Shown here piece after piece: positions 23,623 to 36,171 of a stretch of 64,000 nt of DNA (its first letter is position 1; each line of letters starts with the position of its first letter). This DNA comes from Phoronis australis (lineage: Eukaryota; Phoronida; Phoronidae). The position numbers and the translations under genes are program-made. The stretch is taken from assembly GCA_002633005.1 (NCBI GenBank), contig NMRA01000407.1, forward strand, positions 62,001 through 126,000. Direction: 5' to 3'. A model generated the notes under the pieces. It was not told the DNA's origin. It did not search any database and worked only from the letters and a program-made list of their open reading frames with translations.

Positions 23623-26600
23623 CTAAACAAGAGAGATTCAAAGCATTCAAATGGCTACAAGGATGACTCCATTATGTGGAGCGTTGATATGTGCCCACAC
23701 TGTACATCACAAGCGGTGCTCAGGCGCATTGATACCTTCCACTTTTGAAGGTGCCGCACAAGTCATACCAGTCAAAGAAAATTACCAGAAACGCATTTGA
23801 CAAATTTCTGAAGACACATCAAAGAACTTGGTAGATGTTGAGATAAAAGCAAAGAAAACTAAAATTACCGCTAGGGGTTATCACCATAGAACTGTCCGAA
23901 AATTAATGTCTGCTCAGCTTTTCATAAGAACACATCTGCCAACATTCACAGTGATTCTTCAAGTCATTTAGCAGATAGGTAGGGGGGGGAGGGCTATCAA
24001 AAACAGTCAGACTTCAAAAAGGTTATTAGGGGGTGCGGAATAGCTCAAATCTGTCGCAGATGGAGCATGTGGGACACCTCCTTTATAAAAGCTTATATGC
24101 CAATTTTCATGAAGATCTATCAAGAAACTTGGGTATTGAGGTATACGCTAGGAAAACTAAAACTGCATGCAAGGAAAAACAAAATTCCCACAGTAGTCAG
24201 GTTCTTGCCGTAATCAACGTCAGCAGTGCTCTCCGCAATTAGAGCAAATGTACCAAATTGAATTCACAATTGTGATATGCAGTGGTTTTAAGTAAGGTTT
24301 AATGATGTTGACAACGTAGTTACTGGTCAAAACGAGGGAAATGGAGGCTTTAAGCACTTTAAACCCTATCCTGCGCTAGACGAGGTCAGTCGACTTAATT
24401 GCCCTATACAGCCCCAACTACGATAAGCTGCAGCTGCGAGCGGTAGGTGAGTGCACTCGCAACAGGACACTCGTGGTTTTCATCAGAAATTGAGCAAGCC
24501 TTTCATGCTGTTTAGATGTGTGAACATGCACATTCTACAGTTCACAGATTCCTCTACATTTCTCCAATTTAAACCATATGGCTGTGACTACTAGTTTGGG
24601 TGATATTGGCAATTTTAAGTGAAGGCACATAGTTCCATTATGACTGAAGCCAGACACAGGAGTATGACTGTGGATCAGTTTATTTTCACTAAGGCTATGA
24701 TGTAGATGTATATATGGTGAAAATCTCCATTAAATGCTGAACAACTTTCATGTTGACTACTTTTCTGTGGAATTGACATTTCCCCTTCAAATTTCTAATT
24801 TAAAATTGTTAAGTCATTAATCTGAGTGGCCTTTATAACAGCCCAGTGTACTGCAGTAGTGGTGACCTACTTAGCTCAGCACACAGGGATAGTAGTCTGA
24901 TTAGAGGCTCAACAGGATAAGGGTTAAGGGCATAAATGACCTTGATCAGCTAAAACATTGCCAGGGACCTGTTCACACAATGCAAACCAATATAATGCTT
25001 TGTATCCATCCATACAATATCCGAGACCATGCAAGCTTACCTAAATCTGCATAGTCGCTGACGCAGAAGTGACGCCTACCACCAAAGCATAAGTCGTAGT
25101 TCTCACAGCCTGGGACAGTGTTACCCTCTGCAGGAGAAAAAGGCAGGTAAGACCGCACATTAAATAAAGTTAACCCAACATGAAAATGTAAGCTAGAAAA
25201 AACATAACAATATAAAGAACAAATTCAAAACAACTTGCACCTGAAATCAGCTAACTTGAAGCCTGGTCACAGTTTGCAATTTGTCTACAATGTAACTGGC
25301 AAGTGAAGGACAAGCAACAGCTTGCCGCGCAGTGTGAAAACTCTGTCGCAGCTGCAGAGGTGGAATCAAGGAATAAGAGTTGATGCATATTGCATGTCGA
25401 ATCACAGCAGCTAGTCGTCACATAGCCCAGAGGGGGGCATACGTGTCAATAATTCAGCACCTTTCGACGATTGAGAGCCTGTACAATGCCAATTCATTTT
25501 CAACTACCCACGACATATCATACCAAAAACTACGAGTCATGCAGTAGGGACAGTAGCATTGCAGCAACTGCTCGTTACAACAGGTGACCACCTTTTGCCT
25601 TGAAGACAAATCCCTACGTGCGAATAGGCTTTTACCTCAAGTCGATAGTGCAAAATGCAAAAGCATCTGCCAGGATAAAATTATCGTGCCAGATACCTGA
25701 CTGCAATTGATAATTTTTGATAAAAAACAAAGTTACAAGCAGTAAGTGAATTTGAGTTGTCACCTTGAGTACCTGCGCCTAAATTTCACCAACAGCACTT
25801 CAATTGGTAAAATATTGCCAAAAATATTGCCTAAAACATGCTGTTTCTTGTTTCCACTAACAACCAAGTTGCTCACTTGACCAGAGAGCTTCAAAGGCTT
25901 GTTCTTTGTTCAAAAAAATGTCCAGAGTAAGCAAAGTGTGTAACTTTCATATCGAGCCTGTTAACATGAAAGCCTGAAACACCGTAACTAAATCGTATTG
26001 TTCATCTATTTAAATACGCGTGCTCAGTGATTTTCAGTGAACTTGTTCCCAGTGACTTACAGATGCATATAATGTATACTTACTTTCTACAGCTGCGTAG
26101 GCATCACAGGTGTAGACAAATGTCACAAAACCATAGTTGTCCCTAGGTGAGAACGGTCATGACCATTACAAGACTAGACAATACTAGACAATACTAGACA
26201 ATACTAGACAAGACTAGACAATACTAGACAATACTAGACTTAATAGCAATGTCTATTCCTTTGTTAGTAACACTGAATAATGAACACATGTCCCAATCTC
26301 TGTCAAGTTAATGGCAGAAACCTTAAGTAAACCTAGCAAACGTTACAGTCTAAATAAAACTTTCCAGTACTCTGACAAGACAATGTAACACAAATGTTGA
26401 AACTATTATAATACAAATTCAAATTTTAAGCGATCAAAGAGAAAGTAAATTAAATACGGCAAACAAGAATCTGCATGTCGTGGCTACAAGAAGTCGGCCT
26501 ATACCTACCCCGCTTCCCTGAAGTGTACGCTGCTTTCTTCAATATCTCCAAAGCGACTGAACAGTGACCTCAAGTCCTTGCGTGTGAAATTAGACGGGAT

Positions 26601-29600
26601 CTTGCCAATGTAAACTATCCTTCTCTCCTCCTGAATAAAAACACCCATTGGTTTACGTGAAAGCCCTCACTACTCAATGCAACAACTACGATGAATTACA
26701 GAAAACATTTCCTTTGCCACAAGTTGCTGCTGAGGCGGCCATGTATCTCTTTTAGTGTTTTGAGCTCGGGATTTTCCCACTTGGGAGAACCAGGTTCAAA
26801 TCCTGGATACATTGACAACTGAGCACTGTACCAAAGTGCCTCACACTCCTCAGAGCTGCGAGACAGCAGTCCTGTATACAGGCGAGAACCCAGGAGGGAT
26901 GTATAGCAATTAACTGTTTTGCAGAGCCTTCATTGGTCGCTTCCTGCAGCCCCGATACTAGTGGATAAAAGCAAATGAAAATAAGAATCTGGATAAGATT
27001 TCAAGGACGATGTCAACATTTACAGATACTTCAACTTAAAGGAGTACATCCTCTCACAAGTGACCACTTACAAAGTCTTCATGCTTAAACGGTCTCTATC
27101 AATTAGTGATGACTTCCAGGACATGATTACAAACCACCCACAATGCTTTGCGAAAGGTGCTGGTACTTTCAACCATGCACAGGATATTGGAAGGCCTGGT
27201 CTTTACTTTTCCTTCATGAGTTTTCTAATGTTAACCACAGAAATATTATATACACACAATACCCTTAAACAAAATCAATAGTTCTCTCAGCACACAACTG
27301 GAGATAAAAAACCTATCCCTTTTGAAGAAAATTTTCTCGTACCAACTCAACAATGATACCACTTACAATCTGTCTGCGTTTTTCCGCTTCTCGTTTGCGT
27401 TCCATGTCTTGGTAGCGACGTTCAAAGGACAGAGAACGATCTCTGCTGCTTCTCTGCCTTCGCAGTAATGGAGACCGTGACCTTGAACGTGACCTGAAAC
27501 GGAAAATAAATAAGTTGAAAATAGTATATCTTTGGACTATAGTTTGGTCCATTTCAATTTCAGTTGGTAGCATTAAATGGCGAATTACCATAAAAAGTTG
27601 AAGAATATTTCAATGCCTAAATAGCAAGTGTTATGAGTGTAACAATTTATGGACAGCAAGAAATTATTCAACAGGAGAGCGAAAGCCAAAATATTTATTA
27701 CCACTCGATAAATTAGGATTAACCTTAATCTACTCCACACGCTTATCAATCAGAGCCGGTCAAGAAGTCCAAAGTGGTCCACAGTAATGTGGATTGGTGG
27801 AGGCAAGCTCTGAACAGAACAGAAAAGTTTTGTCCAAGAAGAAATGTTTTGATTGCCAAGTTCAATAGGAAATAGCTTTGAACAAGCAGCAAAGCAAGTA
27901 ATTTCCTTATTTCACTCGCTAGTAAATTTAGTAAATGAAACTTAACTACACCAAGTATCCTGTTGGTCAGCCAGACAAGCAAGACACTGGCATCTAATCT
28001 CGCTATCTAATATCATTGGTTGTGTGAATCAATTAGCAAGCAGAATTTCACACAACGCAATTTGAGTGCCAACAAAACAGGCGAGAGTTAACAACTGTGA
28101 CTGCCAATAGTCCATTTTGAATATCTATATTGCACTAAATTCACCAAGGCAGAAAATTTTTTTCACAAGACGGCAAGTCTACTCAACCATCTTTCTCAGT
28201 TTGACCGCAAACCCAGATAGAAGAAAATGTCCCAATTAATGTTTTTAAATACTCGAATGCGTCACTTGAAATTCACTTTGTTAACACACACCTGGCTGTA
28301 GGATTTAAGTATACATGAAAACAATTGTCTGTCAATTAAGATGAATTATAGCAGCCATAGTAACTATGACAGCAACAAACCTTGAACTTGAACTGGATGA
28401 ATAAGACCTGCGCCTTCTACTTCGTCGGTGAGACCGACCTCTAGAGTGTGACCTTGACCTATCTCGAGATGAACGCTGACTAGAATACTTGGAGGAACGT
28501 CGTTTCACAGGAGATGGACTACGTGACATTGATCGACATGGTGATCGTGATCGACTACGAGAGCTACAAGAGAGTGACGACTGTGAATTTGAACGAGACC
28601 TTGACGGAGCTCTTGAGTCAATGACTAGTGGAGTATTGCTTCGGCTGGATTGCACACTGGTTATGTTGATGTGAGAGTTGTCGTACTTACTAGAGTTTGT
28701 GAAACAGTTGTGGTAGGCCGGTAGTTTATTGAACACCTGCTGGGTGTTGTCACGCTCTGGGGAAGGGTCCCGGTCTGGCAACGAATCATTCGTCTGCATA
28801 TTGATGGCAGCACCGCTCTTTGCGGGTGTGATAGGAAGTGACAGAGCAGAGTAATATTTGGGGATTCTGTCGTAATACTGTACATCATCATCAAAGGCTG
28901 CCTCCTGCTGACGTTTGCGATAGCTCCGCCTTTTCAAGTCACTGTACTTTTTGAAAAACTCTGACTGACCACGCTCTTTCTGAAACTTTGAGTAGCGTGG
29001 CGTTAAGCTGTCTTCATCAACGTCATTGTCCTCATCTTCGGAACTATTCTCTGTCGCATTGGTCTCACCGTCTTCGTCTACCTGTTTGGGAAAGTTCTGA
29101 CAATAATCGTGGTCCCCTATCCTGTCATAGTATTTTTCACTCACTTCGACTAATTCAACTTCTTGTCCTTCAGTGATCTTATCACCTTGTGCACAGTCGA
29201 CATTCTCATCAACTGAGTTACTGCTAACCACTTTCTGTAACGTTTTCACGGCCAGATGAAAGCCCAGGGGCTGGGCCCGACCCCTCCCCCGTTTGGCTGG
29301 AGCTCCGAGGGGCAACATGATGGCCGATTTACGCTTTGTGCCCGATTTGATCCTTTCTATGACATCAGAAGTACGATCTATAGAGGACGGAGCCTGTGAT
29401 TTACCCGCTGAGTCTGCAACAACAAGGTAAATGAACCAGACAAACAAACAATGCTGTGAAGATGGTAAATACAGCAACTAGTATGCTATTTTCCCACCCA
29501 ACCGAAACAAAGGGTTGCATACCCAATCCTAATACCTTTGCAAACCAGTTCTGGCCACACACACGGGTCAATATAATTGTGTAAACGTCTTACAAACAAG

Positions 29601-32600
29601 GGAAAGCTAAAATGCACTCAGTGTTTCAGTGTATGAATGATTCCATTTGAACACAAAGTTCATTGACTTTCAACTACATGAGACTTACTGCAAATTTTTG
29701 CAGAGACTTTTCTAAAACATGGTTCCCTGTAACCCAATTTCACTGCAACCAAATCGAATGGTTTACTGTTGTACAGCTAGCTATTGTGTCACGAAACATA
29801 ATAAGCAGGTAAACAGTTAATACAGTGGAGCACACCCAATAATACGATATCATGGTTATTGCCATGAAATGTCAAATAACTGAATCACTTCCCATTTAAC
29901 CCAATATAAAACAACCCACAATATGTCATCAACTAATGCCATGTTACAGCAAAAAGCGATAATAAAATCAGTACAATTGATTCTCAGCCACTAATTAGCA
30001 CGCCTACTTTCGCTTTTCTGTCTAAAAACTAACCCAATTGCCTTATCGGATCTCGGCACCAGAGGTCAGTCATTTCCTGTTTACCTCTGTTTACTGTGAC
30101 CATCCCATTTAGTATTGTTAGCTTTGAGGAATGATCACGATCAGCGCCAAGTTAAAACCCACTTATTTGGAATATCCTGCTTATTATCATAATTTATGTC
30201 CAGTACGAGGGTATGACATTAAACGGGCTCGACCGTACCAGCTTCACTGCAACAAAAGCCAACTGTGGCGTGTTCTGAGAGCTTAAAAATACAGACCTGC
30301 AGGTGTGGATGCTTCATTGGCAGGTGACACATTGAAATCATCCAGACCATTGGAAGCTGGAAAAGAATACAAATAGCCCATCAACCAACTTCTTCAATCA
30401 AACTCTTCATCAAACTCAGGCCAAGCTTCTGGTTTAAAATCTCACTCAATTTAGGACATAACACAGTGGAAAAGTGTAAATTCTCATTTTTTTTCATAAA
30501 AGATATGTAACACCGAAATAATGCTTTTTCATGCCAAGGTTTGTACCCCAGTTGACATCAGACAACAAATTGACAATCACAACAATGTTAGAAGACTTTT
30601 GAACAACAAAAAAGGTCCATTTTGGAAATTATTAAATTGGAAACATTTTACCATACTGTTCACAATCATTCTCATTTTCATGAGTTTAAGATCCTCTCGA
30701 CCTTCTTCCACTCAAAAGCGCATTTATTTTAAATACTTTTGCAGGTCAAATGCTGGTGTTCGTCTGCGCAGTATGATGAAATAAAACAATTGTTTTCCAA
30801 CAACTGACTGAGACTGTATTTCGTTTCATCAGTGTTTTACATAATCATAACACTTGCAATCAGAAAAATAATGAATCGCAAAAAATATTTTTGCATAAAA
30901 TTTTCGTGCCCAGACACTTCAAAGCTGACAAAATGTATACGTACTCACACAGATGTTAAGGAGTGCATGGCGGATCATTTTTTGCAGTGTATGGTTTCAA
31001 ATAATAACGAAATGTCATTTTTTAACTACTTCTCATCAGAAACAAGTCGAGATAAGTTTTATAGGTAGTACCAGGAAGAGATAACCAGGAAGGGACAACT
31101 GTTTTAGCGCATTTTAACGTGATTTCAAACGTGATTTCAAAAGTAAATGTTCAAGTTATCTGGAATCCAAGCATTATTTTTGAAAGATTAACTCTTCAGC
31201 TATAAAATGACACCACTTTGGTCCTCAAAGACTGCATATTACTGGCACTAGGATGCTTTGAACGTGACATGTTTACCCTTCCAAAAGATGCTTCTTCCCA
31301 GGCATGTACTCGGGCATGAGCCTCTTTTTTGAACCAACAGATGTCACTAACATATGCAAATGAGGCTCGCATCGCTACGTCATACGACGTCATACGNTTC
31401 CTGGTAGTACCTTGTCTAAATCAAGCAGTTGAGTTTTTTCTTTATCCCAAATGTGGGTTTACCACTTAAAATAACCATTCCACAGAAGTAAACCACACTG
31501 TTTTCTATGCTTGAGATTCCTGTTTTGCAGGAGCAAGGCTCGAGTTTGTAGGTGTGAGGTGACACATTTCCACACACTTGTGTCCAAGACATGTTTTGTA
31601 GGTGTGAGGTGAATGTTTACAGACACATTTCCACACACTTGTGTCCAAGACATGTTTTGTTACATCTACTCAACAACACTTTGAGGAATTTTCAAATGAG
31701 CCTTTAAACACTTTGCAAAGCCACAAAATGATAATTCTTCCAGTTCTTCTAAACAAACTCGCAAGACAGATCTTAACAAAGTAAAAAGTGTGCCTGCATC
31801 ATTGCCTCATTGTCCGTATTATCATTTCCTTCCAGTTCCAGTGGCTTTAGCATGTGGAACCACCTTTTTACTGCAACTTCTTTTGTTCCATTCTCTTCAA
31901 TCCCAATCCCAAGTTCCAGTTCATCAAAACAGTGTGTCTGGGACATTGCAACGTCAAAACTCCAAGTTACATTCATTCTGTATATTCCAGGTCACACTGG
32001 TGCTGGAACCTGGGACTACTTGAACTCATTTTCATTTCAGTTTGCAAACAACAGAAAAGTTCAATGTGACGCCATTTGTAATATTTTGATTGACAGGAGT
32101 CAGTAAACATACATATGTCTATATATACACACAAGTACATGTGAATGAGACGAACTGACACTTGTGAAGGCACTGTAAGGGAGCGGGGCAAATGCCACGT
32201 CTCTAGCTGACCAATCAAATGGGTTTTCCACCATATAAACAACAATCTTAAGAATGAAACTATGAACCTGATACTATAGAGCTAGGGCACAAGTATGACA
32301 GATATATAATATCACTGGATCCAAGATCAAAGTTCCAAGAAAACGAAACAATTGAAATTACTTTTAAGAACATGGTTCCAGATACTAACGTCACAGACTG
32401 GAAGCTGGACTGTAATGACGATAGGCGGACATATGGGAATTCAGTTACCTTCTTCAAACTGATCCAACAGACTGTACAAGTCGTGCGCCTCAATACCAAC
32501 GTTGACCACCGGGGCACTGCTGGAGCCCTCACTGGGCACACGGGACCTGCAGGACACCGATGTGTTCTCAAAGTCTGTGCTAACGTCCAGATTGAACATG

Positions 32601-33702
32601 GGGCTAGCGTAGTAATCGTCCATCGTCTGGACGACAACTTTCTGAGGCTGAAATTTTCAAAAAGAAACACTTTTAGAAGAAATGGATATCTATTGCACCT
32701 CTTCTCTGTGTCTGCTGAGCAACAAAATTACGTGTTCATCACCAAGCATGTACTTCACTGTGATTACAACGATTGTGCAATGCTTTCACAGTGAGTGTTT
32801 CTTCATTGGTTCAAGTACAGCGGGATCTGCCCAACAAAAATATCAGCCATGCTCCCACCAACGAACACCAACATACTGTGGAACGAAAGACAGAGACAGA
32901 GACGAAGGCGCTATATACTCATCATGTATGTTGTTGCATAAGTCAGCAGTGTCAATACTGATCAACTGATAAACCATCATATATGTATTCTTGATTTGAC
33001 TGCAGCTCTGGATTTGGTGAGTTTCAGGTTGCCAACAGGACCTCAGATTGTATTTGGCGACCTGAGAAAAATTCCAAGTCGCCACTGCGAGCATCAGTCA
33101 GTTATTCTCCAAAAATTCGTTTCAAAGTTTGTATAGAATAAATTTTAAATAACTAACAGTTTTCCTAGAGTTAATACCTTTGGTTCACAATATTGCTTCG
33201 TTTATTTCGTGAAATCAGTGCATATGCCACCAAAACAGTCAGCACGCACTTAAGTTAGAACAGGAACTAAACAGACGGGAGTCGGAATTGTAAGTCAAAA
33301 TCAGACAAGATTAGTGAAGTACATGCCACCAGTGTGTGTCATTGTCTGTGTTCCTTGTTTGTCACTGGCGGGAGGAATAAGTTGGACAGAATTTGGAGAG
33401 GTACTCGAGCGATACTGTGGAGCACATTATGATCGTACAAACTTTTCTGTCGATCAAATTCTACAATGAGCCGGCAACCTCGGATTTCATTCGGGTCCTG
33501 GTATTTTCAGTTTTGGCGATCTCAGATTTCATTTGGCAACCTGGGATTTTGCCAAGTCGGCAAGTACAACTTGGCGTTACGCTAAACGTCGAGCACTAGA
33601 CTGTTATACAGGTTATATCTAGAAAGTATTGCTAATATCTTAACTGCGATGTTAATTCTCATTATATATATTTTTGGAGCTTACCTCCGAGGCGATGTCC
33701 AT
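23510..33702 (-). CDS. ppargc1-like: PGC-1 (PPARGC1/PPRC1) family transcriptional coactivator, nine coding exons, 605 aa predicted
   Basis: Coding parts, 5' to 3' on the minus strand: 33702-33685, 32647-32449, 30356-30297, 29413-28381, 27493-27367, 26630-26509, 26142-26084, 25127-25041 and 23622-23510. They total 1818 nt with every phase consistent. The family docks nuclear receptors and NRF/ERR factors and drives mitochondrial gene expression in the nucleus. Visible in order: NR-box LYSLL (residues 63-67), basic KRGRGR patch (about 133-138), the HCF-1-binding DHDY motif in GDHDYCQ (193-196), acidic stretch, SR-rich domain (about 370-460), RRM with RNP2 IVYIGKI and RNP1 NYGFVTFVY (about 483-555), then the family C-terminal block (FGGRRHF, DYADLD, FDDLL). 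The start is the first ATG of the predicted mRNA with purine at -3 and G at +4. It is shorter than vertebrate PGC-1alpha (about 800 aa), and no acidic N-terminal activation domain was recognised. Confidence 0.88.
23660..24240 (-). repeat. Diverged fragment of the CACATATTTATATGTG element family
   Basis: Two roughly parallel units contain GAACACATCTGCCAACATTC and GCCAATTTTCATGAAGATCT, resembling units of 49200-50980. Lies in the last intron of the PGC-1-like gene. Confidence 0.45.
24357..24927 (-). mobile_element. TTAA-flanked MITE (piggyBac-like), copy 2
   Basis: Runs from TTTAAACCCTATCCTGCGC to CTCAACAGGATAAGGGTTAA. The reverse complement matches 12195-12780 along most of its length. In the last intron of the PGC-1-like gene. 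Confidence 0.65.
25041..25127 (-). CDS. ppargc1-like: PGC-1-like exon: post-RRM signature block
   Basis: Encodes YDLCFGGRRHFCVSDYADL, equivalent to the ELYFCGRKQFFKSNYADLD block that follows the RRM in PGC-1 proteins. Confidence 0.93.
   Translation of the reverse strand, partial: RVTLSQAVRTTTYALVVGVTSASATMQI
26084..26142 (-). CDS. ppargc1-like: PGC-1-like exon: RRM C-terminal half
   Basis: 59 nt encoding DNYGFVTFVYTCDAYAAVE with RNP1. The TCDAYAA run is a PGC-1 signature. The acceptor is TCACCTAG and the donor GAAA|GTAAGT. Confidence 0.93.
26171..26240 (+). repeat. 10-bp tandem repeat, seven copies
   Basis: The unit ATACTAGACA (with AGACTAGACA variants) sits 30 bases from a PGC-1-like splice acceptor (26143). 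Confidence 0.95.
26509..26630 (-). CDS. ppargc1-like: PGC-1-like exon: RRM N-terminal half
   Basis: Encodes EERRIVYIGKIPSNFTRKDL and on to GDIEESSVHFREA. It contains RNP2 and matches the EERRVIYVGKI region of vertebrate PGC-1. Confidence 0.93.
26730..26960 (+). repeat. tRNA-derived SINE candidate
   Basis: GAACCAGGTTCAAATCCTGG at about 26804-26823 is a good pol III B box in a T-arm-like stem, with a TCTTTTAGTGTTTTGAGC sequence upstream in the A-box position. Located in a PGC-1-like intron. Confidence 0.35.
27367..27493 (-). CDS. ppargc1-like: PGC-1-like exon: end of RS domain and charged linker
   Basis: Encodes SRSRSRSPLLRRQRSSRDRS and then a helical MERKREAEKRRQI segment leading straight into the RRM, as in PGC-1alpha where a KREEYRREYEKRE-type linker precedes the RRM. 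The acceptor is CCGTTTCAG and the donor ATT|GTAAGT. Confidence 0.85.
28381..29413 (-). CDS. ppargc1-like: PGC-1-like large exon: basic patch, HCF-binding motif, RS domain
   Basis: 1033 nt. It contains GRGRAQPLG, the GDHDYCQ motif shared by PGC-1alpha, PGC-1beta and PRC, an Asp/Glu-rich stretch, and a C-terminal half dense in RS/SR dipeptides. The donor is the unusual CAAG|GTTTGT. The frame also stays open across both splice sites, so the open frame is longer than the exon. Confidence 0.85.
30297..30356 (-). CDS. ppargc1-like: PGC-1-like 60-nt exon
   Basis: Encodes SNGLDDFNVSPANEASTPA. The acceptor is CTTTTCCAG and the donor is a non-optimal GCAG|GTCTGT. Both phases match the neighbouring exons. 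Confidence 0.68.
31545..31662 (+). repeat. Tandem duplication of a roughly 55-70-bp segment
   Basis: TTTGTAGGTGTGAGGTGA, then CACATTTCCACACACTTGTG and TCCAAGACATGTTTTGT, occurs twice in succession. The second copy has about 12 extra bases. Confidence 0.9.
32449..32647 (-). CDS. ppargc1-like: PGC-1-like exon with LxxLL nuclear-receptor box
   Basis: The acceptor is AAATTTCAG and the donor GAAG|GTAACT. It encodes 66 residues from PQKVVVQTMDDYY and ends in an acidic segment with DLYSLLDQFEE, an LxxLL match. Phase 0 in, phase 1 out. Confidence 0.75.
33000..33600 (+). mobile_element. Non-autonomous element with GGTTGCC/GGCAACC inverted ends
   Basis: The left part has GGTTGCCAACAGGACCTCAG and the right part CCTGGGATTTTGCCAAGTCG, in inverse orientation. 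It resembles the 2.77-kb insert at 58190-60955 (GGTCGC ends, CTCGAC near the right edge). Lies in an intron of the PGC-1-like gene. Confidence 0.45.
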
Positions 33703-33728
33703 AACTACGGTACACAGGACCTTCAAGA
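33685..33728 (-). CDS. ppargc1-like: PGC-1-like exon with the predicted start codon
   Basis: The acceptor is ATTTTTTAG and the donor GGAG|GTAAGC. The ATG at 33702-33700 is the first in the predicted mRNA and gives MDIASE before the next exon. The 26 bases upstream of the ATG are open in frame. Confidence 0.6.
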
Positions 33729-34264
33729 CTAAAAAATAAAAAGGCAACATCAAAAATTGCAAATTATTGCAGCCAGATAAAGAATATGTAAACAACTGAA
33801 TGCATCTTGGAATGTCCCTCCTGCCACTACATGGTCACACAAAACCGTAAACTGTGAAACTGAATCAACAGCACACGTATGTAATACTAATAGTGAAACT
33901 ACATGCAGGGCCCTCGGTCAACTCGGCGGAAATGTGGCTGCGCTTTTTGGCTGCGCATTCTGATAAGGAATGGTGTTGAATTAGGTGCAGTGTTCTCCAC
34001 AACAAAACAAAACAAAAGTATTAGAAATGAACAGTGACTGGCATTCTCAGTAGTGCAAAAGTAAGTGTACATTTATCTGCCTTGTCACCCAATATTTGGG
34101 TTTAATTCCGTATCAGTGAGCTACGAACAGCTGATGTTTTGAAACAGCTGTGAAGTAGCAAATTCCAATTTTCTTTGAGAACCGCTGTTTGTGAAAACCG
34201 CAAGAACAGCCAACACACTAGCCTTGGTACAAAGTTGTATACTGAATAGACATCAACAGTTCCC

Positions 34265-34660
34265 TAGGGTGTCAATGTTGCTGCCTAAACTGATGTCGGT
34301 GCCAAACTGAGTTGGCGCACTTTAAGTTTGCATGGGTTGGTGAGCCAAACCGATGTCTGCGCCATACTGAAGTTACCATGTATGCAGGTCATAAGGATTA
34401 ATTACATGGGGGAAGTGTCCTGAGAAACTATTACGTACTACCCTGGACTCATTGTCGTCAATTTTGGTTCTGATAACTGCAAAACAACCCTAAACCACTA
34501 ACAGTAATTTGGAAACTTACGATAGCTTTAGTTTGGCGCAGGCCTCAGTTTGGCTCACCAACCCGTGCCAAACTGAAGTGCGCCAAACTGAAGTGCACCA
34601 AACTGAAGTGCGCCAAACTGAAGTGCACGAAATTGAAGTGCGCCAAATCAGTTAGCTACA
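34265..34660 (+). mobile_element. Foldback element with a 15-bp tandem repeat in one arm
   Basis: The left arm (about 34280-34385) and the right arm (about 34525-34660) are inverted copies around GGGTTGGTGAGCCAAAC. The right arm ends in five 15-bp units GCCAAACTGAAGTGC from 34567. Confidence 0.8.
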
Positions 34661-34744
34661 GGCATCAGCTTGGGCTGCAATATGCGCAAAACGTACTAAT
34701 AGCAGCATGTCTTTACAGTTTACTTAGTGTGAGGCATAACTCAC

Positions 34745-34807
34745 CTGTGGGATGGCCACCGTCTCTACTGCGGCCAGTTGAGATGGTGGCAATGTCTAGC
34801 TTGATTT
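34745..34807 (-). other. ppargc1-like: Candidate 5'UTR exon 2 of the PGC-1-like gene
   Basis: A minus-strand 63-base segment flanked by CTGTCTTTCAG and ACAG|GTGAGT. It is open in the frame of the next exon but contains no ATG. It could be coding if an upstream start exists. Confidence 0.45.
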
Positions 34808-35859
34808 CTGAAAGACAGTGCCAGGGGATATGATGTCATATCTCCTGAAGCGAGCAGTGTAAAAATGGCCAGTTGCCGATTCTGGCGACTGAACAAAGGA
34901 CTGCTCGAAGAAAAAGTTTAATTATGGGAGTATATTTGTTTGAGTTGGAAGGAATTAAAGAATCGACGGCCTCCTAAGGTGTCTCTCTATGCACAAAAGG
35001 TACTAATAACAGTGTGGGCATAATTTGCCGAAAAGCTCACAGCATATGAAGCTCCTATAAGACGGGGCCAGCTAGAGATGACGGTAGTCACTAGACGCTG
35101 TCTATTGTCTACATTTCCCAACAGGCGTTGTTGTGTCACGTAGGTTCATTCTGCCTCACTCTCCCTTCCTGGACTAGTTTTTAAGTATCTCGTTAGATGT
35201 CGCTATGAGATTGCCATTATGGACGCCGAATGCTCGGCACAGTTTATATTGGGAGTTATTTTACGTAGTTATTCCCAGAATTTGGCCTTGTTACAGAGGA
35301 TAGTAGTAGTTTGTTATTTAGTCACATTCCCTTCCGTTCTTGTAAGTATTTGTCTTAGTGTTCTCGTAATTTCCGTACTGTAGGTTTATTTGCAGTCCTT
35401 TCGATCTGCCATTGTTTGTTACCGATTTTGCAAGAAGCGTCATTGTGGTGCATTTCACTACTAGTTTCAGAGTATTTAACTTTCGTTGTTGTTTATTTAG
35501 ATTCGGGAATTCGCAGTATTAGTGCAGTATTTTCAGTACCTGTTCTCCAGATATTTCTAGATATTTCTTTGGTGTAGCTCGGTCTCTTTAGAAATTATCT
35601 CCCCTGTATTTCATTGTCTTGTGTGGGGTTGTTTTATCTTCCTCTTTCATGCGCTTGTATGCCTTGTAAATGGCACAGCATACTGACATTGCTCATTGTT
35701 TTCTTTCAGTTTTCACCATACAGCTTACAATAAATAATTCACTTCTGGAATTGTTGTAATACTATAGCGGAGTTGCAACCGAATCGATTTAACGATTGCG
35801 CATGTCCGGAAATTAGGGTGCGCAAAGGCTATTGGGATTGATAAGGGTAAATGGAATGG

Positions 35860-36075
35860 CCGATTGGTCTGCATGACGTGTGATTTGTGTGCATTAAACT
35901 ACGCTGCTGTATGCAATTCTGCCGCTATTCGCCCTAATAAGCGCCCATGCCCCAACAAGTGCCCCAACGCGTTTTCAGACTTTGCTAAAGTAAGCGCCCA
36001 GCCCATGAACTACATGCGAAAAATGCCCTTACCTACAGTTCTAACGTCTCCAATTTATCAATTGAACATACTTGT
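35860..36075 (-). repeat. Repeat with GGGCGCTTATTAGGGCGAAT, related to 43157-43488
   Basis: The reverse strand shares the CCTAATAAGCGCCC block and an AAACGCGTT / CAGACTTTGCTAAA block with the element at 43157. Confidence 0.6.
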
Positions 36076-36171
36076 ATACCGGCTTAACCACAATGCAACA
36101 TTCTGACCCATTTCCAATATGGCGGCGTTGCAACTCCGCTATTGGTGACACCCCTGCTCCTACGTGACAGG

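Noticed and set aside
32260-32794. Frames of about 136-140 residues on both strands
   Set aside because: Shadows of the PGC-1-like exon at 32449-32647.
35060-35765. Possible solo LTR
   Set aside because: Retroelement-like composition, but no matched termini, target duplication or second copy found.
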